DNA of 64,000 nucleotides, taken from positions 17,610,709 to 17,674,708 of the forward strand of contig NC_135565.1 of assembly GCF_964340395.1 (NCBI RefSeq). The letters are read 5' to 3'. Position 1 is the stretch's first letter; every line of letters begins with the position of its first letter. Below, piece after piece: positions 1 through 14,330 of this stretch. Source of the DNA: Glandiceps talaboti. Its lineage: Eukaryota; Hemichordata; Enteropneusta; Spengelidae. The notes under the pieces are model-generated. The model saw nothing but the letters and a program-made list of their open reading frames with translations. It searched no databases and was not told where the DNA came from. The position numbers were made by a program, and so were the translations under genes.

Positions 1-780
1 GTTCTGATTCCAGGCACACTAATCAAGTAGATTCGTCACTCAACTGCTTACACGAGACTCACTCTAAATTTTAATGTCTGCCACGAAACGCAAACATTTG
101 CATATCAGCCACAACTCGCTTAAATTTGCATATCTGCCACAAGACAATTGCGCGAGATGCATAACATCACGTATTCGTCACAGATGCTTCCTTGTAAATC
201 AACATGACACTTTGCTAATAGAAGTATAGATTTCAATATTGATAATATTTCACACATCCGGAATGATTTTCAATTAATACAGAAGCAATTTGGCTAAATC
301 GATATTCCAATATCAACCATGCAGTGCATGCGCACTGTGTGACATGCAGTGTGAGGTCAAAATCAATTAAGGAAATTCAAATCGGAAAAAAAACCTACAC
401 TGCAGAAGCATAGCTTTGCTGTCATGGAGATTTACCCATAAGGTAAATCATATACAAACGCTTTAAGACGGTGAAAATAACAAAATCGAATTCTGTTCTA
501 TATACAGCTGTTGTCATAATGTGTAACTCTAGTAAAGTGACATTGTGGTCATGTCATGTACAATATTTGACTTGATGATGACGTAGGTCTAATATTTATA
601 TAAAAAGGCGTAACAAATATCAGTAGAAATTACAGGAGTACTTTCCCACCAAAATAACACCCCTTCCCTCCCAACCCGGCTTTATACATAAATGTTTCAG
701 TTAAACGGGTGTTTTGATAGTAATGACTGTAAATGCTATGAACCTGAAAACATATATCAAACTTCCAAAACGGTTTGACT
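1..780. other. Unique AT-rich sequence; octamer pair and TATA-like site
   Basis: No gene is recognised. ATTTGCATAT occurs twice 28 bp apart (96-105 and 124-133) within a short imperfect duplication. A TATATAAAAAGG-like site lies near 596-607, about 20 bp after TGACGTAG. The sequence around 318-350 repeats ATGCAGTG with a CATGCGCA core. Any promoter role is unproven. Confidence 0.4.
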
Positions 781-814
781 TTTGTAGCTACAGATTCAAC
801 CCCCCCCCCCACAT

Positions 815-852
815 ACACACACATACACACACAAACTGAGAGAGGTTCATTC

Positions 853-893
<41 letters not shown>

Positions 894-896
894 TAT

Positions 897-933
<37 letters not shown>
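815..933. repeat. Compound CA / GACA / CA microsatellite
   Basis: A CA-rich run at 815-832, (ACAG)n at 853-891 and (CA)n at 898-933. The open frames on both strands here are translated repeat. Confidence 0.95.
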
Positions 934-935
<2 letters not shown>

Positions 936-1428
936 CCCCAACACACAGGCGGAGAGACACAGAGACACAGGCAGCGAGCAAAGTCCTCATTTGATTTGCA
1001 ATTTGCAAACAATATTAATACTCAGTCTTTGAAATGTTATGAATTTTGTAAACCATATCGCAAATTTTGCGTCGGCAATTTATCAGTTTGTTTTGCACGT
1101 GTGTATATGTCTTTATGAAGGCCACACACATTGCCTTTATAAACATTTGTATGTCACAACAGTCTCATTTCAATATGTTACAAGGATAGGTTTTTCTCTT
1201 TGTGTGCGTGATTGAAGGCAAACTCTGTTTCTGTTTTAATTTGATGTGTAAATGTTGCTACGCGGTAACAATGCAATACCAGGTACATATAAAGTAAAAG
1301 ACAACATTTAAAGGCTGCTTTTGAGTATTTTCCTTCTCCTATAAGACTATTTGACAGCAAATTTAGAAATCGTTAGTTTTTCTCTGCCTTGTGACACTGA
1401 CAGAAAATGCTGCTTCTCTCACTCTCAA

Positions 1429-1440
1429 TAAATAAATATA

Positions 1441-1499
<59 letters not shown>

Positions 1500-1500
1500 A
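1429..1500. repeat. (AAAT)n microsatellite
   Basis: About 18 copies of a TAAA tetranucleotide. Confidence 0.95.
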
Positions 1501-3897
1501 ATTTTAAAGCAAATTTACATTACCAAATGAAAATAACGAATTTCTCGTTTTTAGAAGTAGAAAGATATATGCCCAAATGTACGAAAAATCAAACAATTCA
1601 GCCATCTAATTTCTCCTAGCTGGATGAAAAAGTGGTTATAGTCAAAAGGTTGTTGACCTTGTAGTGTTTAAACAAACACATCAACCTAGGTAATCCTTAT
1701 CATGACATGGCCATGCCCTTGTAACTACTTACAGTCAAAGGCAATTACCTACTTCAATCAGTTGAGATGATGAAAGAGTGATAACTCTGATTAATTGATA
1801 AATGGTGTTCTTGAAGGCAAAAATTGTCGAGTTAATGGCATCTTCTTTGGCATATATCAGACAATTAGTGTCAAATTATATCACTAGTGATTCAATTAGT
1901 TTTAAGTTGTAAAGTCTCATTTAACCTTTCTAAGTTTAAGTTTTACATGTTGACTTGTTTGATTGTTAGTAGTTACACTTTGTAGCATTTCGAAATAGAC
2001 TTTAATACCTTATATCATACACGTAAACATGTTTTAAGGATGTCTATATAACTGAGGAAATGAATTTGTTGTTCTGTTTAAACGTTACACGCTGAAACAC
2101 TTACTTTTAAAGACTTTATTACATATTGTGATGGTTATTTTAGTTTTATATGGTATGCATTTATGTTATTCTTAGCCCTAAAACATTTGTAATCGTACCC
2201 AGACTGAGACAGGTTAAATCAGACCTGCATGTAATCGACCTGGAAATATTATGTTAGAAGGGTCAGACATTTTCTCGCCACGACACGCGTTTTTTTCATC
2301 GATTCGTGCAGTGTTTTACTGCTTCAATTCCCCGATGCACTTCTTGGTCGAACGACTTTCTAGGTCAACTTTTGTCTTCCAGATTTTTTTAAAAGAAAAG
2401 GGAAAATAAGCAATCTACCCTCGCTACATGTTTTGCACGAGTGTACAATTAGATTAGAAGCTCCCCTCCGTGATCTAATAATATTAACTGCGATTCGAAT
2501 TGACTGTGTTGAAAATGAATGCATGGTTTATAGATGACTGCGTTGCTACTTCCTGAGTTCAAAACGATTTCGTGCAAAGGCCAATGAGATTCCCCCTCAG
2601 AGATAAAATGTCGTTACGCCTGACAAGCATGCAGCTGAAGAAACGAAACTCGTGACACCGTTGACAAGTTTTGAATATTTAAATAGGCTAATTCTATTTG
2701 TACTTTTTAATCGAAGACTCATCGTTTCAGATAATCAATGTTTCACATCTGGTGTACCCCCCAGATGATTAATTTTAGTTTGTGTTATATTAGTAGTAAT
2801 TCGGTACAAAATGGCGTGAATATTGTGCGTGTTGTATTAACAGTATTTTCATTGCTAATTCTTTGTACTTTACTTCCTCAATCAAAATGGTCCAAAACTA
2901 ACATCTTTTTACACTTTTGTGGCATATCTGAATATATTTCCAGACTTCCGTTATCAATGCATGTACACTCCTAACACATATTTGATCATTCGCGTATGCT
3001 CTTTTTGGATTATTTAAATTAATTCTGGGCTTTACTAAGGCTAACTAATTATTCGTTATGTATTACTTTATTGGCCAATACTGACGTGACAAATTCATCT
3101 CATGCGAATTCTCGGACACTTCAAAGGAAATGAGTCTATTTTTAAACGTGTCCGCAATATTAAGGCCAATAATGACATTTTAAAGTTTCATCTCCAATTA
3201 AACAGGATGTCTTGAATACTTGTATTCACATTAGCTGCATAGAGTGGTTAAAAGGGAATGCTAAATTTTGCTGTAACTCTCCTTGAATACCTAAGTCATA
3301 ATTGCATCATAAAAGGGGAGCTGTCTAGTAACCCATGATGAAGATTTGGGTATTTCCTTTGCGTTCTATGTGCTTGCCTTATCCTACCTAAGATACAAAC
3401 ATGTGACCACAATGGTACTGATCAAAACCAGTCTACATGTCTGTACTAATTTTATCTGAAAATAATTTTGAGTTGCGTTCTTTTTTACGATTTCAATTTT
3501 TTTTCAAAACTGTTCCTTTAAGGTTCGAATTGCATTTGTAATTTGGAACACTGATACATATATTTTGACCAAACGTATACGATCACTTGCTGAATTTTCA
3601 AAATATTGCGCCTTTGTTACATTTGCAAACTAATTGATATTTGATTTAATTACAGACTTGCATTCGACCTATCGATTAGCTGATGTTCGACAGATGAAAG
3701 TCAATTGTGTATGAAGTTGCACATTTCATTTATAACTACTATGAAGAATGCATTTTACGGACGTTTATGGGAGTTGCCGGGACGATTTCTGAGCAAATAT
3801 TGCCTTATTTTAATATCAAAAATAAAGTTATTATGTCTCTTTTTATTAGTATTTTTTTATAGAAATTTAAATGTTTTTAAAAAAAACTACTGTGACG

Positions 3898-3898
<1 letters not shown>
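1501..3898. other. No gene seen
   Basis: AT-rich sequence with short open frames only, the longest about 80-90 codons without recognisable motifs. No repeat structure stands out. Confidence 0.5.

Positions 3899-3938
<40 letters not shown>
3899..3938. repeat. (GACA)n microsatellite
   Basis: Ten copies of the tetranucleotide. Confidence 0.95.
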
Positions 3939-4841
3939 CTCTCCATTTGGTTAAACATTACCAAACAAAAATAGGACGAATCTATCATGTACATGTTCTA
4001 TAGTATCGATATACTATATGCACTTATTCTCCTGATTTGAAGCCAATAACATTTCACGTGATCAACGTGTCACTTCAGCAATTTCACTTCGATAAATAAG
4101 CATCGTGGATCATACAACCATCAGTGCAGACTTGAATGTCGTGTCTACTCAACTTATAATCCATACACTGAAGGTTTATTTTAGGAAAAGACAGGCTATT
4201 GAATTGTTTGTTACAACATCTTGAACATGACTAACTTTCATGACATAAAAAAAAATGATAAAAGAGTCGCGTGAACCTACATTAGATGAACCCGGTGTTG
4301 CTTTTGTATCAGTGTTTGTCAATTTGATAGTGATAAAGAAGTAGACTTTTTTCGGCACCTTCAAAGCCAGTTTTCATTGTCCACCACTGATAAAACGACG
4401 TTCTGATCACAGGCGTTTCTATATAACCCCTGTAATGGTTGTAAACGCCACACATGAAGATAACACCTTTTCCCATTTCTCTTTAACATTTATTCTCAAA
4501 GACAAAATACCTTTTATTGCGATACGTATCTTTGATATAGGTCCTTGTACTTTCCATTTACAATTCTCATCACATGTTGGAGTGCTGATTACGAATCACA
4601 AGGCGACAAAGATCGATAATAGTCCACCCGGATGGCATCATGTAACTGCCCTTTCTTTATGTTACCGCAAAATAGGAAAAAGAGTATTTCCATTCTAATG
4701 TTCCAGATAATATTTCGTGTGACACGACACTGGACTGGAGGCAAACATGGTTAAAATCACTTTTACTCTTAAACATTCAAAACATATATACACTGTGAAA
4801 CATAATTAACAGTAAGTGCATTGTCGTAAATTTGAGCTAAC

Positions 4842-4951
4842 ACCTAATCTCTTAATCACTGTAAATGCGATTTACTTAACAAATTGTTAAACAAGTACCT
4901 AATCTCTTAATCACTGTAAAGGCGATTTACTTAACAAATTGTTAAACAAGT
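4842..4951. repeat. 55-bp direct tandem duplication
   Basis: Units 4842-4896 and 4897-4951 differ by one base (ATGCG against AGGCG). A recent local duplication. Each unit contains TTAACAAATTGTTAA, an inverted repeat. Confidence 0.93.
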
Positions 4952-7170
4952 TGTAAGCTCATTATTCAGACTTGGATTCAGCGTGTCGCAAGAAGAATAC
5001 GAATCGAATTCTATAATATAACTAGTATATCAGAACCAAACATGGAACCGAATCATATGTTCTACAACGGCTATAACTTTGGTAAGCCATCAGCATGACC
5101 TTCGACCTTTGGCACATCGTATTTTCCATCATATAAATTTCAGTTTAGTCTGTAAACATTTACAAAATCTATACACGCATATCTTATTTTAAAAGAGTAA
5201 GAATAACTATAGTTAATGATTGTCATTACATATATTTGATTTTTGTTTTACAAATATTATATAATGTTCCATGACATGTGTTCGTCAAGATATAAACCTT
5301 GGACCTTTGCATATCTTACACTAAAAAGTAGTTTAAGTAATTTATCAAATGCAGGAAAGGGTTTACTATATTTTCTATCACCTTTGTCAGAGGAAACACA
5401 TTGACATTGCTTTTAAATTATTTCTACTATGTATTGAAAATTCAAAATCAAAAATGACCACTAAAATTAACGCAGGTCAAAATAAATATTTCCTAAATAG
5501 AGTTGTAACTATAAAGTAATTTAGCAGGCTTCGCATTCACATCAACTCTATTATCATATATATGTATGTTATAATGTGTTAGTTAACAATGCTATTGTGG
5601 TAGGGACCCTTAGATTAGCCACATCATATCACGTTTTTCAGTATTTCTACAACTAATTAGCATTACAAATTTAAGAACTTAGGGAAATAGGAGCGATTTT
5701 GACCTGAAGTAACACTCACATTGCTTAAGGAAATTTTATTGATCGTCCACTTAATTTAAGATAGGCATTGTCTGCAGGTGTCTGTAGATTCCTAAATGTT
5801 CAAGACTTAAATATAGTTATTTCGCAGCTGCAGTAAGTTGATAGTACTGTACCTCTTTCCGAAACCATTCAATAATAGGGTCTATGAATACTTAACACAC
5901 ACATTTGAAATGCACTAATCTGAAACGATTAATTGAATTTTGAAAAGCATTTCAGATATACTAATCTAACAGGGTCTACTGATATCATATCACTGATTAT
6001 AATCATTAATTTGACAGGACCTATGAATATCAATAGATTTTTGTACCTGATTTTCGATTATTTTAGTTTTAATTAGTTTTTGCAATTGTCTCAGAGATTG
6101 TAAGACGATTTAAACAGTTCGATGTTGTTCACACGATTAAAGATACAAAAGTTTTAATGTATTAATTGTGCAATAAAATTATCAGATATGTCCAATATTT
6201 CTAATACTGATAGTCGTCTTTATCTGAGAATTAAACTTTCAAAGTTAAGGTTTAAGACAAATAATCTTTCTAAGACCGATGACATTCAAGTCAACTTTCA
6301 TTAGAGTCCTTATTTCCGTCAGGTGTTGCCACTCTAACATCTTGGTCTTATGATCAATTAAGAATAATTGTTATTATTATGGTTAATAATTAATATTGTT
6401 AATTCCAAATCTTATTAACGCATCATTAGTCGTTCATACACCCCGCCGTTTAATGGGTCAATGCACTTTTGTAACGTTTGCCATATAAGATGTATTTTTT
6501 TCTTTAAACGAGTACTGCAATAGAAGATTAGTTAAATATTGTCAAAGCGAGAGGCTACAAACACTCATTTCAAGAGAACCACTAATATAAAGTTCATAGG
6601 ATTCAATTTTCAATGAAGTAACTTAATCATGATTACTTCTCCAAAAAACTGTGTATTGTTTGTTCTAAATTATAACATATGAAAAAGGTAGGCGTGGGAA
6701 GCAATACGAAATTGCATTCCTCATTTCACAGATAACAGGCTGTTTCGCTACAACAATGTGAGATACGAACCCAGTAGAAGACATTCAATCATTCATTACT
6801 AGGATTTTATCTTATCAATGCACTTCATGATTTGATAAATCACTGTCTGTTCACAATGTGTGTCGTCTGCCCGTCGCCAATTGAGATTGAACGCTGAGCA
6901 CTATCTGACAGAGATGCAGAAGTGTCCACTCAGATTTAGTTGAACGAGTACACCAATCTATATAAGACAGGTGGTTTGCCAATTGAAGCCTTGTTAAAAA
7001 AGATAAACAAGATGTTAACGTGATAACTTCTTCTTTTGTACATGACCTAAGTTAAAGCAGTTAAGTTACAGGAAAACTAGATTACTTGTTATACTGAGTA
7101 CTTTGGCGGAAAAGAATTTGAATCAAGGAGGTTACTAACCATAGCGTAGAAATGTGTGCTCACTTTGTAT
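4952..7170. other. No gene seen
   Basis: AT-rich unique sequence with no open frame of 60 codons or more and no recognised element. Confidence 0.5.
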
Positions 7171-7183
7171 CTTTTTTGCTAAC

Positions 7184-7260
7184 CTGATGATGCTCTGTTA
7201 ACATAGCGAAAGCTACTTATTGAAGTCTTTGAGTTGTGAAGACCTAGTTCCATTTTCAAC
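7184..7260 (+). other. Hammerhead-like tail, possible Penelope-like remnant
   Basis: CTGATGA at 7184-7190 and GAAA at 7208-7211 are separated by a GCT/AGC hairpin, and a GTTGTGAAG segment follows. The order resembles that seen on the minus strand at 51384-51360. Stems I and III are not convincing, so this is at best a decayed element end. Confidence 0.25.
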
Positions 7261-7792
7261 TAAAATCTTAATAGCATATTGTATGCACCATCACTTATTC
7301 AGCAACAACGAACCAAGGAAAGTTGTAACTCTTAGGAGAGAACGTAGAGAACCATTCCCATATGTTTATAGGTAATACAAGGGAAATCAAACAAAGTAAC
7401 GTGGTTTAGTGTTATTGATAAAAGTAACCTTCTTCTTAGAGCTGATTGTAAGCAAATTGCATCAGGACCAGAACATTAACATGTGATTTTTTAAATGTAT
7501 TCGTGACTTTAAAATACTTGCGTACACACATGTAGAAAATCTTATATATTTTTCTGTACAATTTTTAACATTTAAAATAAGAACACAAATCAGTAATATA
7601 TGTGCAAACTCAGTAATATATATGTAAACGTTTGATTTTCTGTTAAATTTACAATAGGTTAGTGAGACCGACTTATAATTTATTCATAAGTAATATTTCT
7701 TATATCAAGTCGTTGCACATTAGATCATAAACCTTGGAGGGAAGATCTGTGTTTAGATTTAGAATTCACGATGATTCAATACTAAAGAGTCA

Positions 7793-7896
<104 letters not shown>

Positions 7897-8661
7897 TGAA
7901 GGAGGAGAAAAGGTGTCCGCATGTGACTAGTTTTCTCTCTATTTACACTACTTCATCTGGACTACAAAAGCAGCTCAAATATAAACGACTAAATGGAATG
8001 TGTTGCAATTATAATTTCGTATTTTAAGTTAGATTAGGTTTATGGATATTCTTTATCTACTCTTCTTTGTAGGAATACGGAACAGCATCATTTTGACACG
8101 GATAAGACACGCTCATCTCAGCTCTCAAAACGACGTACAAGGTGCGCATACAGATTGATCGAGATGTGAACAAGATAACATCCTGCTTCTAGCCCACACG
8201 ACACAGTTTTCACAATCAACAGAACTTGCAAATGCAAACAAAATTAATTTTGAAAATCCATGGGGAGTACGGAAATATGGAATGATCATATCTCTAATAC
8301 CCAAATATTGCTATTACTCTCTCTCTCCCTATCTCTTATTACGCACTAGATGATGATGAAGTGTCTCGCTGAAAGATATTCAAAGATACATTTACGCTTT
8401 GTCGTGAGATTTCCTCTCACACTAGGAGATGCAATAAAGAAGATAGCGTGGTACCGGAAACAGTTAAACAACAGATCTCGGTAAAAAAAAAAAATTTATA
8501 AGATGGAATTTTAATTCAAAAATCTTTAGTCAAAAGTGGAGGTTTTAACAATCAAGTCGATATTTGATATTACTTTGATACATGAATGTGGGCTCTCCTA
8601 GGGATCTTTTTCTTACATTGAGGTCCAAAAGAACTATTTAGATATTAGTTCGTACTATTTT

Positions 8662-8965
8662 TTTTTCATTCAGCCAAGGAAAATACGAGTGCCCTAAGGG
8701 GTATTGTCGCTACTCGTATTGCTATTCGTACGGACAAAACCCTGAAGTCACGGTTACTTTCCGGATGAATGAATAGAAATGTGGGGAGTAATATATTTAT
8801 ACCTCCGCAAGCATAATGTATGAGAAATTGGGAAAAGTATTGGCGCTCAAGGAACGTTTTGACTCATATATCGAGCACCACACAAGTAGTGACGTAGATA
8901 CGCCTTGTCGTGACAAACAGCGACCTGGGTATATAATCCATTCGTGCTGTTGAAAGACAATAACA
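8662..8965 (-). mobile_element. Dispersed repeat family A, copy 1
   Basis: About 300 bp of non-coding repeat. Its reverse complement lines up with 46612-46860: shared blocks include TATACCC..GGTCG, CACGACAA, GTATCTACGTCA and AGGTATAA. It also shares AACGTTTTGACTCAT with 14331-14545. The low-coordinate end can fold back on itself (CGAGTGCCCTAAGGG against CCCTGAAGTCACGG-like sequence). Probably a MITE or SINE; no ORF. Confidence 0.6.
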
Positions 8966-9582
8966 TATCTTTTGCATTGCATAATGGGCCATCTTCCGTT
9001 GTATTGCATATAAATACTTACTGTGATATGATATATTCGAAACACTTTCTCTTACAGCGGAAGGCTTAGTAAATGATTTCATATACAACCAATACGTCAT
9101 TTCCGTTCTTTGTAGCCACTATTACCGAAAACATAATATTAACTTCAAGAGTTTTGACAACAGCAACGACAAATGACGGGGAGATGTATAGACTATATTG
9201 CCGTAAGCAGTTCAACATTGAAAGCTTTTCGCGAAATCATTACGTGGAATCCATCCATTCATCCTTCAATTATATCTACATTTAATACAGCTGAAATGCT
9301 GATAAAAAAGATGAGCAGATTTGGCGCTATAGACACTAAGCTCTTAAAAGCTTGAAATTCCAAAGGGGTAAAAACAAAAGCGCCCTTTTTTCAACGCATG
9401 CATACTCAGGTGAACTCTCTAAAATACAGACCTTTGAATATACGCATGGCTTACATTTGGTCTTACATTTGTTTATACAATTACAGGTTATTTTATGTGC
9501 ATGAAAAGCAATACAGACTGCATTCTGAATAGTAGAAATCTCTTTTTGTGTGAAATTTTAGGGGAATAAAGTTTTAAAACTT

Positions 9583-9780
9583 CAGTCAGTCAGTCAGTCA
9601 GTCAGTCAGTCAGTCAGTGAGTCATTGAGTGAGTGAGTGAGTGAGTGAGTGAGTGAGTGAGTGAGTGAGTGAGTGAGTGAGTGGGTGGGTGGGTGAGTGG
9701 ATTAATGAATGAGTGAATGGATGGTTGGATGGATGAATGAATGAATGAATGAATGAATGAATGAATGAATGAATGAATGA
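9583..9780. repeat. Compound CAGT / GAGT / GAAT microsatellite
   Basis: (CAGT)n at 9583-9618, (GAGT)n to about 9693 with GGGT variants, then (GAAT)n to 9780. The units grade into one another by single substitutions. Confidence 0.95.
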
Positions 9781-10005
9781 ATATATGTAGCTCATATGTA
9801 AATGAGAAGCTTCTTTGTATGTTTGGCAAACAATTGGCAGATTCCAACCTCACAAACAAATGTGACTAGAAGAACACTTATTTGTTTAGAACACTTTAGA
9901 ACATCCATCAGCAAACTGGTGTCAATGATATTTCCGAGTTTGGTAAAAGAAATGAAAATTCCTTTTGTCTACGGTAAATATTTATTACCAACGTTTTGAC
10001 CTCAT

Positions 10006-10006
<1 letters not shown>

Positions 10007-10090
<84 letters not shown>

Positions 10091-10094
10091 ACAT

Positions 10095-10141
<47 letters not shown>
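10007..10141. repeat. Compound GA / GACA microsatellite
   Basis: (GA)n at 10007-10087, a short bridge, then (GACA)n at 10097-10141. Confidence 0.95.
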
Positions 10142-12390
10142 GTGAAGTCTGCAAAGATGTTTTTAAGACCAGCCAGCCAGCCCTGTTTGTTTTCATTGTC
10201 GACGGACAAAGCAGACTGGACATACTACGACAATCCAAAAGTATGCTCAAGTGACAAAATAATCATGCTTTACGTATTCACTATAAATATGTAAAAGAAA
10301 TTCTTGTTATTCCACCTCGCAATTACCAAAATAACTACCCGGGATGTCTTTTAATTCTTTCTAGAATTACGAAATCTTTAGTAATGCAATAATATAGTCA
10401 TTTGCAGATTAAGGTAGATCGGAAAGTGTCAATTGAAATATTCCAAGGATTATTCTAGTATTGAGGTTGTTACAAAAGTAAGTTTGCATGTGGTTAAATT
10501 TCAATCGCACGCTTACAATACTTTTCATTTGATTCAGTCTGTAACTGAAATCCCACCTTTGTTAAAATGCATATATATATATAGTAGTCGTAGTCATTGA
10601 AGGACCATAAAAATCCAGAATGAAAAATAGCAAGCAGTGTCCACGCTAAATACACTAGTGTTGTTTGAAAATTTGAAAATCTATCATTCTGAATAGTTTT
10701 TCTCTCTTCTTCCTGTTGTCTGTTTGTGATATTTGACGGCAATAGTCAATATCTTCAAATAAGCTATACCTCAGCAAATACCTCAGGTGAGACTTAGTGT
10801 TGTATGTTTACCATCCGTGGATAAACTCGTAATTCGAACGCTGATTACTGCTCTGTTCTATGGTGTGGGTACAGTTGCTAGGGCATAGCCTTGCCATGCT
10901 TGATGAAGTCAATAGAATCAAAATAATTATATTTTAATATCATTCATATGGCTGTAACATGAGAACTGTTCAATTTCGTAGCTGGATTATCAAAAGTGTA
11001 TTTCAAAATGAAAGCAAGGTAATGTAACCTCCAAAGTTAATAAAATTACAAGCTGAGTTTCTTTACTTTCGTATATCTGCAATATAAAACAAATAATCAA
11101 AACCATCAACCTTCCATTTAATTTATTTTATACATATATTACTCTCAGTTGTCATTTTGAATCGGGAATTTTGGAAACTAACGTATCATATTATATTTCA
11201 ATTGACCTACACTGACAACGTTATTTAAATCGATTTCTTTCAAATGACCGTAATCACATTCAAAGTTGGGATTATGTGACAAAGTTGTCTATATGATAAA
11301 AACTAAATTAATTCATTGGAGATACTTTTCAACCTTGAAAAAGGTAAACCTGTGAATTAATTTTGTGATTGTCAACTTGAATGGTTTCAGACAGCACGTT
11401 TAAATCCCCGATGACAATTCCCAATAGTTAAACGCCATGTAAAAATAGAAGACGTAGATGATAACTAGAAAGTTAAAGTGTACGTGCAAGATTGAAACAA
11501 CTGTATTGGCTTCATAACTGATAATATCAAGTACTATAGGATACATCATAGGTAGATACCCATGGTTATAGGATGTACATTAAAGGGAAACCGAGGAGAG
11601 GCAGAATTTATCTTAGTTTCATTTCTTTATGCTGAGGGCTAAAGAAACGTAATTTCACCAATTCTGCATTCTGCCAACTCTCTAAAATATGGTTAATATT
11701 ATTGGCAAAAATAGCCTCATAATTTGTTTGCGTTGGGGTTAAATCTAAAGTGAGTACGTGCCCTAGCTTTGATTTTTTCCAAGGGTGCTTCGCCCCGTGT
11801 ACAAAGAACTCTTCTAATCCAGCTTTGACAATTTTTTAAAACTCTATTTTGAAGAGGTCTGGCAATGAAGAATGGTAAAAATGACTTCGGGGTCCTTAAG
11901 CGTACAGAAATGCAGCACTGATACGATCAGCATTACCTTTGCTCCCCCTTTAAGACAATCACAGAAGTGAACATTATATCTTTTACGATTCGCATTTGGA
12001 GAATTGGAAGACGTGCTCCTCAGGACTATCGCAGTGATTGTCTGTTCAGAAACATTAAGATATTAAAATATTAAATATTAAAGTGTCAGATATTACAAGT
12101 ATGGAATATCACTCTGTGACTGAAGCCTTTTTGGGGTTAGAATCAGTCTAAACGAAGTACACATCAAAACTTATATATAGACAATATTGTGGACAAAGGT
12201 GGTAAAATATGCACCTTGGAGCTTGGTTTATTAAAATTGATTTTAGCCCGAACTACGTCACTTTGTATCACATCAGGGGTTCTGTCATTTATTAGAAAGG
12301 TTTCAATATATGCTAGCAGCAGTAGGAATGAAGTTATAAAATTATTTCAAAATGTTGTAAAAGCAACACACAAATCATAAAGATAGGACT
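10142..12390. other. No gene seen; one dispersed repeat fragment
   Basis: No recognisable coding sequence. A fragment at about 10411-10470 (GTAGATCGGAAAG...CAATTGAAAT...CCAAGGATTA) recurs at 26563-26625. The rest is AT-rich unique sequence. Confidence 0.5.
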
Positions 12391-12725
12391 GTGGCCAGAT
12401 GGGGATTGGGTATTACTTTGGATTTTGTTTAATTATAAAACAACTCTATCATGACTTCCTACTTGAAAAAAAGTCAATGTGAAACAACATATGCCAAGTC
12501 CTTGTTTGTAACTCAATACATTGCATAAAATTAATAAGTGTGTACACCTTTGGTATTGTACGTACAATAAACAAACCTTTTACACATTTTTTCAGGTTCT
12601 TGCAAAGTATTGGGTTACAAAGACAGATTTTGTCCATGTTGTTTCACATTGATTCTTTCAGTAGAAAGCCATTCTATAAAATAAGAATCCAAAATAAATA
12701 CCCAATCCTCATCCATAAGGCTCTT
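12391..12725. mobile_element. Foldback MITE family D, copy 1
   Basis: 335 bp with arms of about 130 bp. Left-arm motifs GATTGGGTATT, TTTGGATT, CAATGTGAAACAACAT and GTTTGTAAC recur inverted in the right arm up to 12725. The two arms produce mirror-image open frames, which are not genes. A second copy with a shortened left arm lies at 24463-24638. No target duplication could be fixed. Confidence 0.8.
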
Positions 12726-14330
12726 TAATGAGAAATGGCTATCACCATTGACAACGTGCATGCAATGTCAGATTTAATTTCAAAGGTTAATGTCAATTAC
12801 TTTGCAGATATTTCAAAGGTTAGAATCACTACATGTTCGTGAGTCATTTCTTAGTGGTGTTTTCTCCTCGGATATTCCGCATATCACGTGACTGCCACTG
12901 TATGAACTATTCGTAGAGTGTATTAATTATTCATAACACTTATTAAGTATTCATGGTACTCCCCAAGTCTTAATTATTATTAATGGTAATTAACTTAATT
13001 GAGAGTAATTATGTGTTTTCATTTTATAGACATACTTATTAATTCTTAAATAAAAGACCAACAAGAGAAATACGGGGCCAAAATTCCTTACTTTCAGTAC
13101 AGTTAGTCAAGTCGAAAATACAAGCCGACCTAGAATTTCAGAATTATTGATTGTGATCCTACTACATGGAAAAGGGTTATACTTTGCATAGCATGACTTT
13201 CATGAAATCAAAAGCGGATGTTATTTGATGTTGAATGCACAATTTACAAGCTCTTCAAAACCAAAGGTCGAAGCTCATGTATTGATACAGTCCTCCTCCA
13301 TGACCAAACATAAAATATCTTAATTAAGTCCTCACGTTATCTTACTTGTTGAACAGACTGTGAACAAATCCACATATTTGCATAATGCCGTAAGCTATTT
13401 TACGTCGTCCGACCGTAACTGCTACATTATTGATTGCTCCTGAGGTTTTACGTCCTCAAAAATATGAAATTACATAGATGCAGCTCAACAGCTGAGTAAA
13501 GGAATACACTTTATAGTTTATATAACTGATGTGTTTCCAGGCGGGATCTTACAAGGTGTTCAAACAATGAAGCAAATATTTGAGCGTTCAAATATCAATC
13601 GATTAGAAAAATAAGTTTGAGAATGAGTCATTTTTGGATGAATATCGCTGTAATGGGGGTTTATTTAGAGAGTACCATATGAAATCTGTGTTTGTGTCTG
13701 TGTTTCTGCGACAGATATGATCGCAAAGCAGCTCCTTGCTAAATGAGGATGGATAAAGTGTTGTGTGAACTCGTACTTGGTACGGTCTAAACCAGAGTCA
13801 CATAAAAACATCTTTAACATCATAATTTACGAATGGATATTTAATTTACCGGTAGGTGATAAACAAAGGGAATTCTGAGGTATATCATTCATTTGATGAT
13901 CTATGATTATCTCATACCACTTTTCGCTTTTAGTCTAATTCGTTATGGGAAATACTGATAATATAATTTACACCACCTCCAAGAACTTAGCCATAGCACA
14001 GAAGATTAATGATTTTGCTTTTCTGTCAAATGAGAATGTTAACAAGTTGTCGTTAGTTTTAATGTAAAAATGCAGAAATCTGATGATTTTGTTATTAGAA
14101 ACTGAAAACAATGAGAGTGGAAATTGTTCTTAAAATAGTATTTTGCCATATTACTGTTTGTTTTATCGTGTTACTCGCCACGCCATGCTTAGGTTGTTCA
14201 ATATATTGTTAAGAAGTTTACAAGCTTTCTGGAAAAAATAGGTATCATTAGTGTCACAAGTCTTCCTCACAAATAGTTCATCACAGATGCAACCAAGGTG
14301 AAATAATGAGATAGTATTCCCCATTATTTA
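12726..14330. other. No gene seen
   Basis: AT-rich unique sequence. A homeodomain-like TAATTA-rich patch lies at about 12920-13015. No open frame of note. Confidence 0.45.

Noticed and set aside
12449-12728. A pair of ~62-codon frames with matching peptides on opposite strands
   Set aside because: The peptides mirror each other because the DNA is the inverted arms of a foldback MITE.
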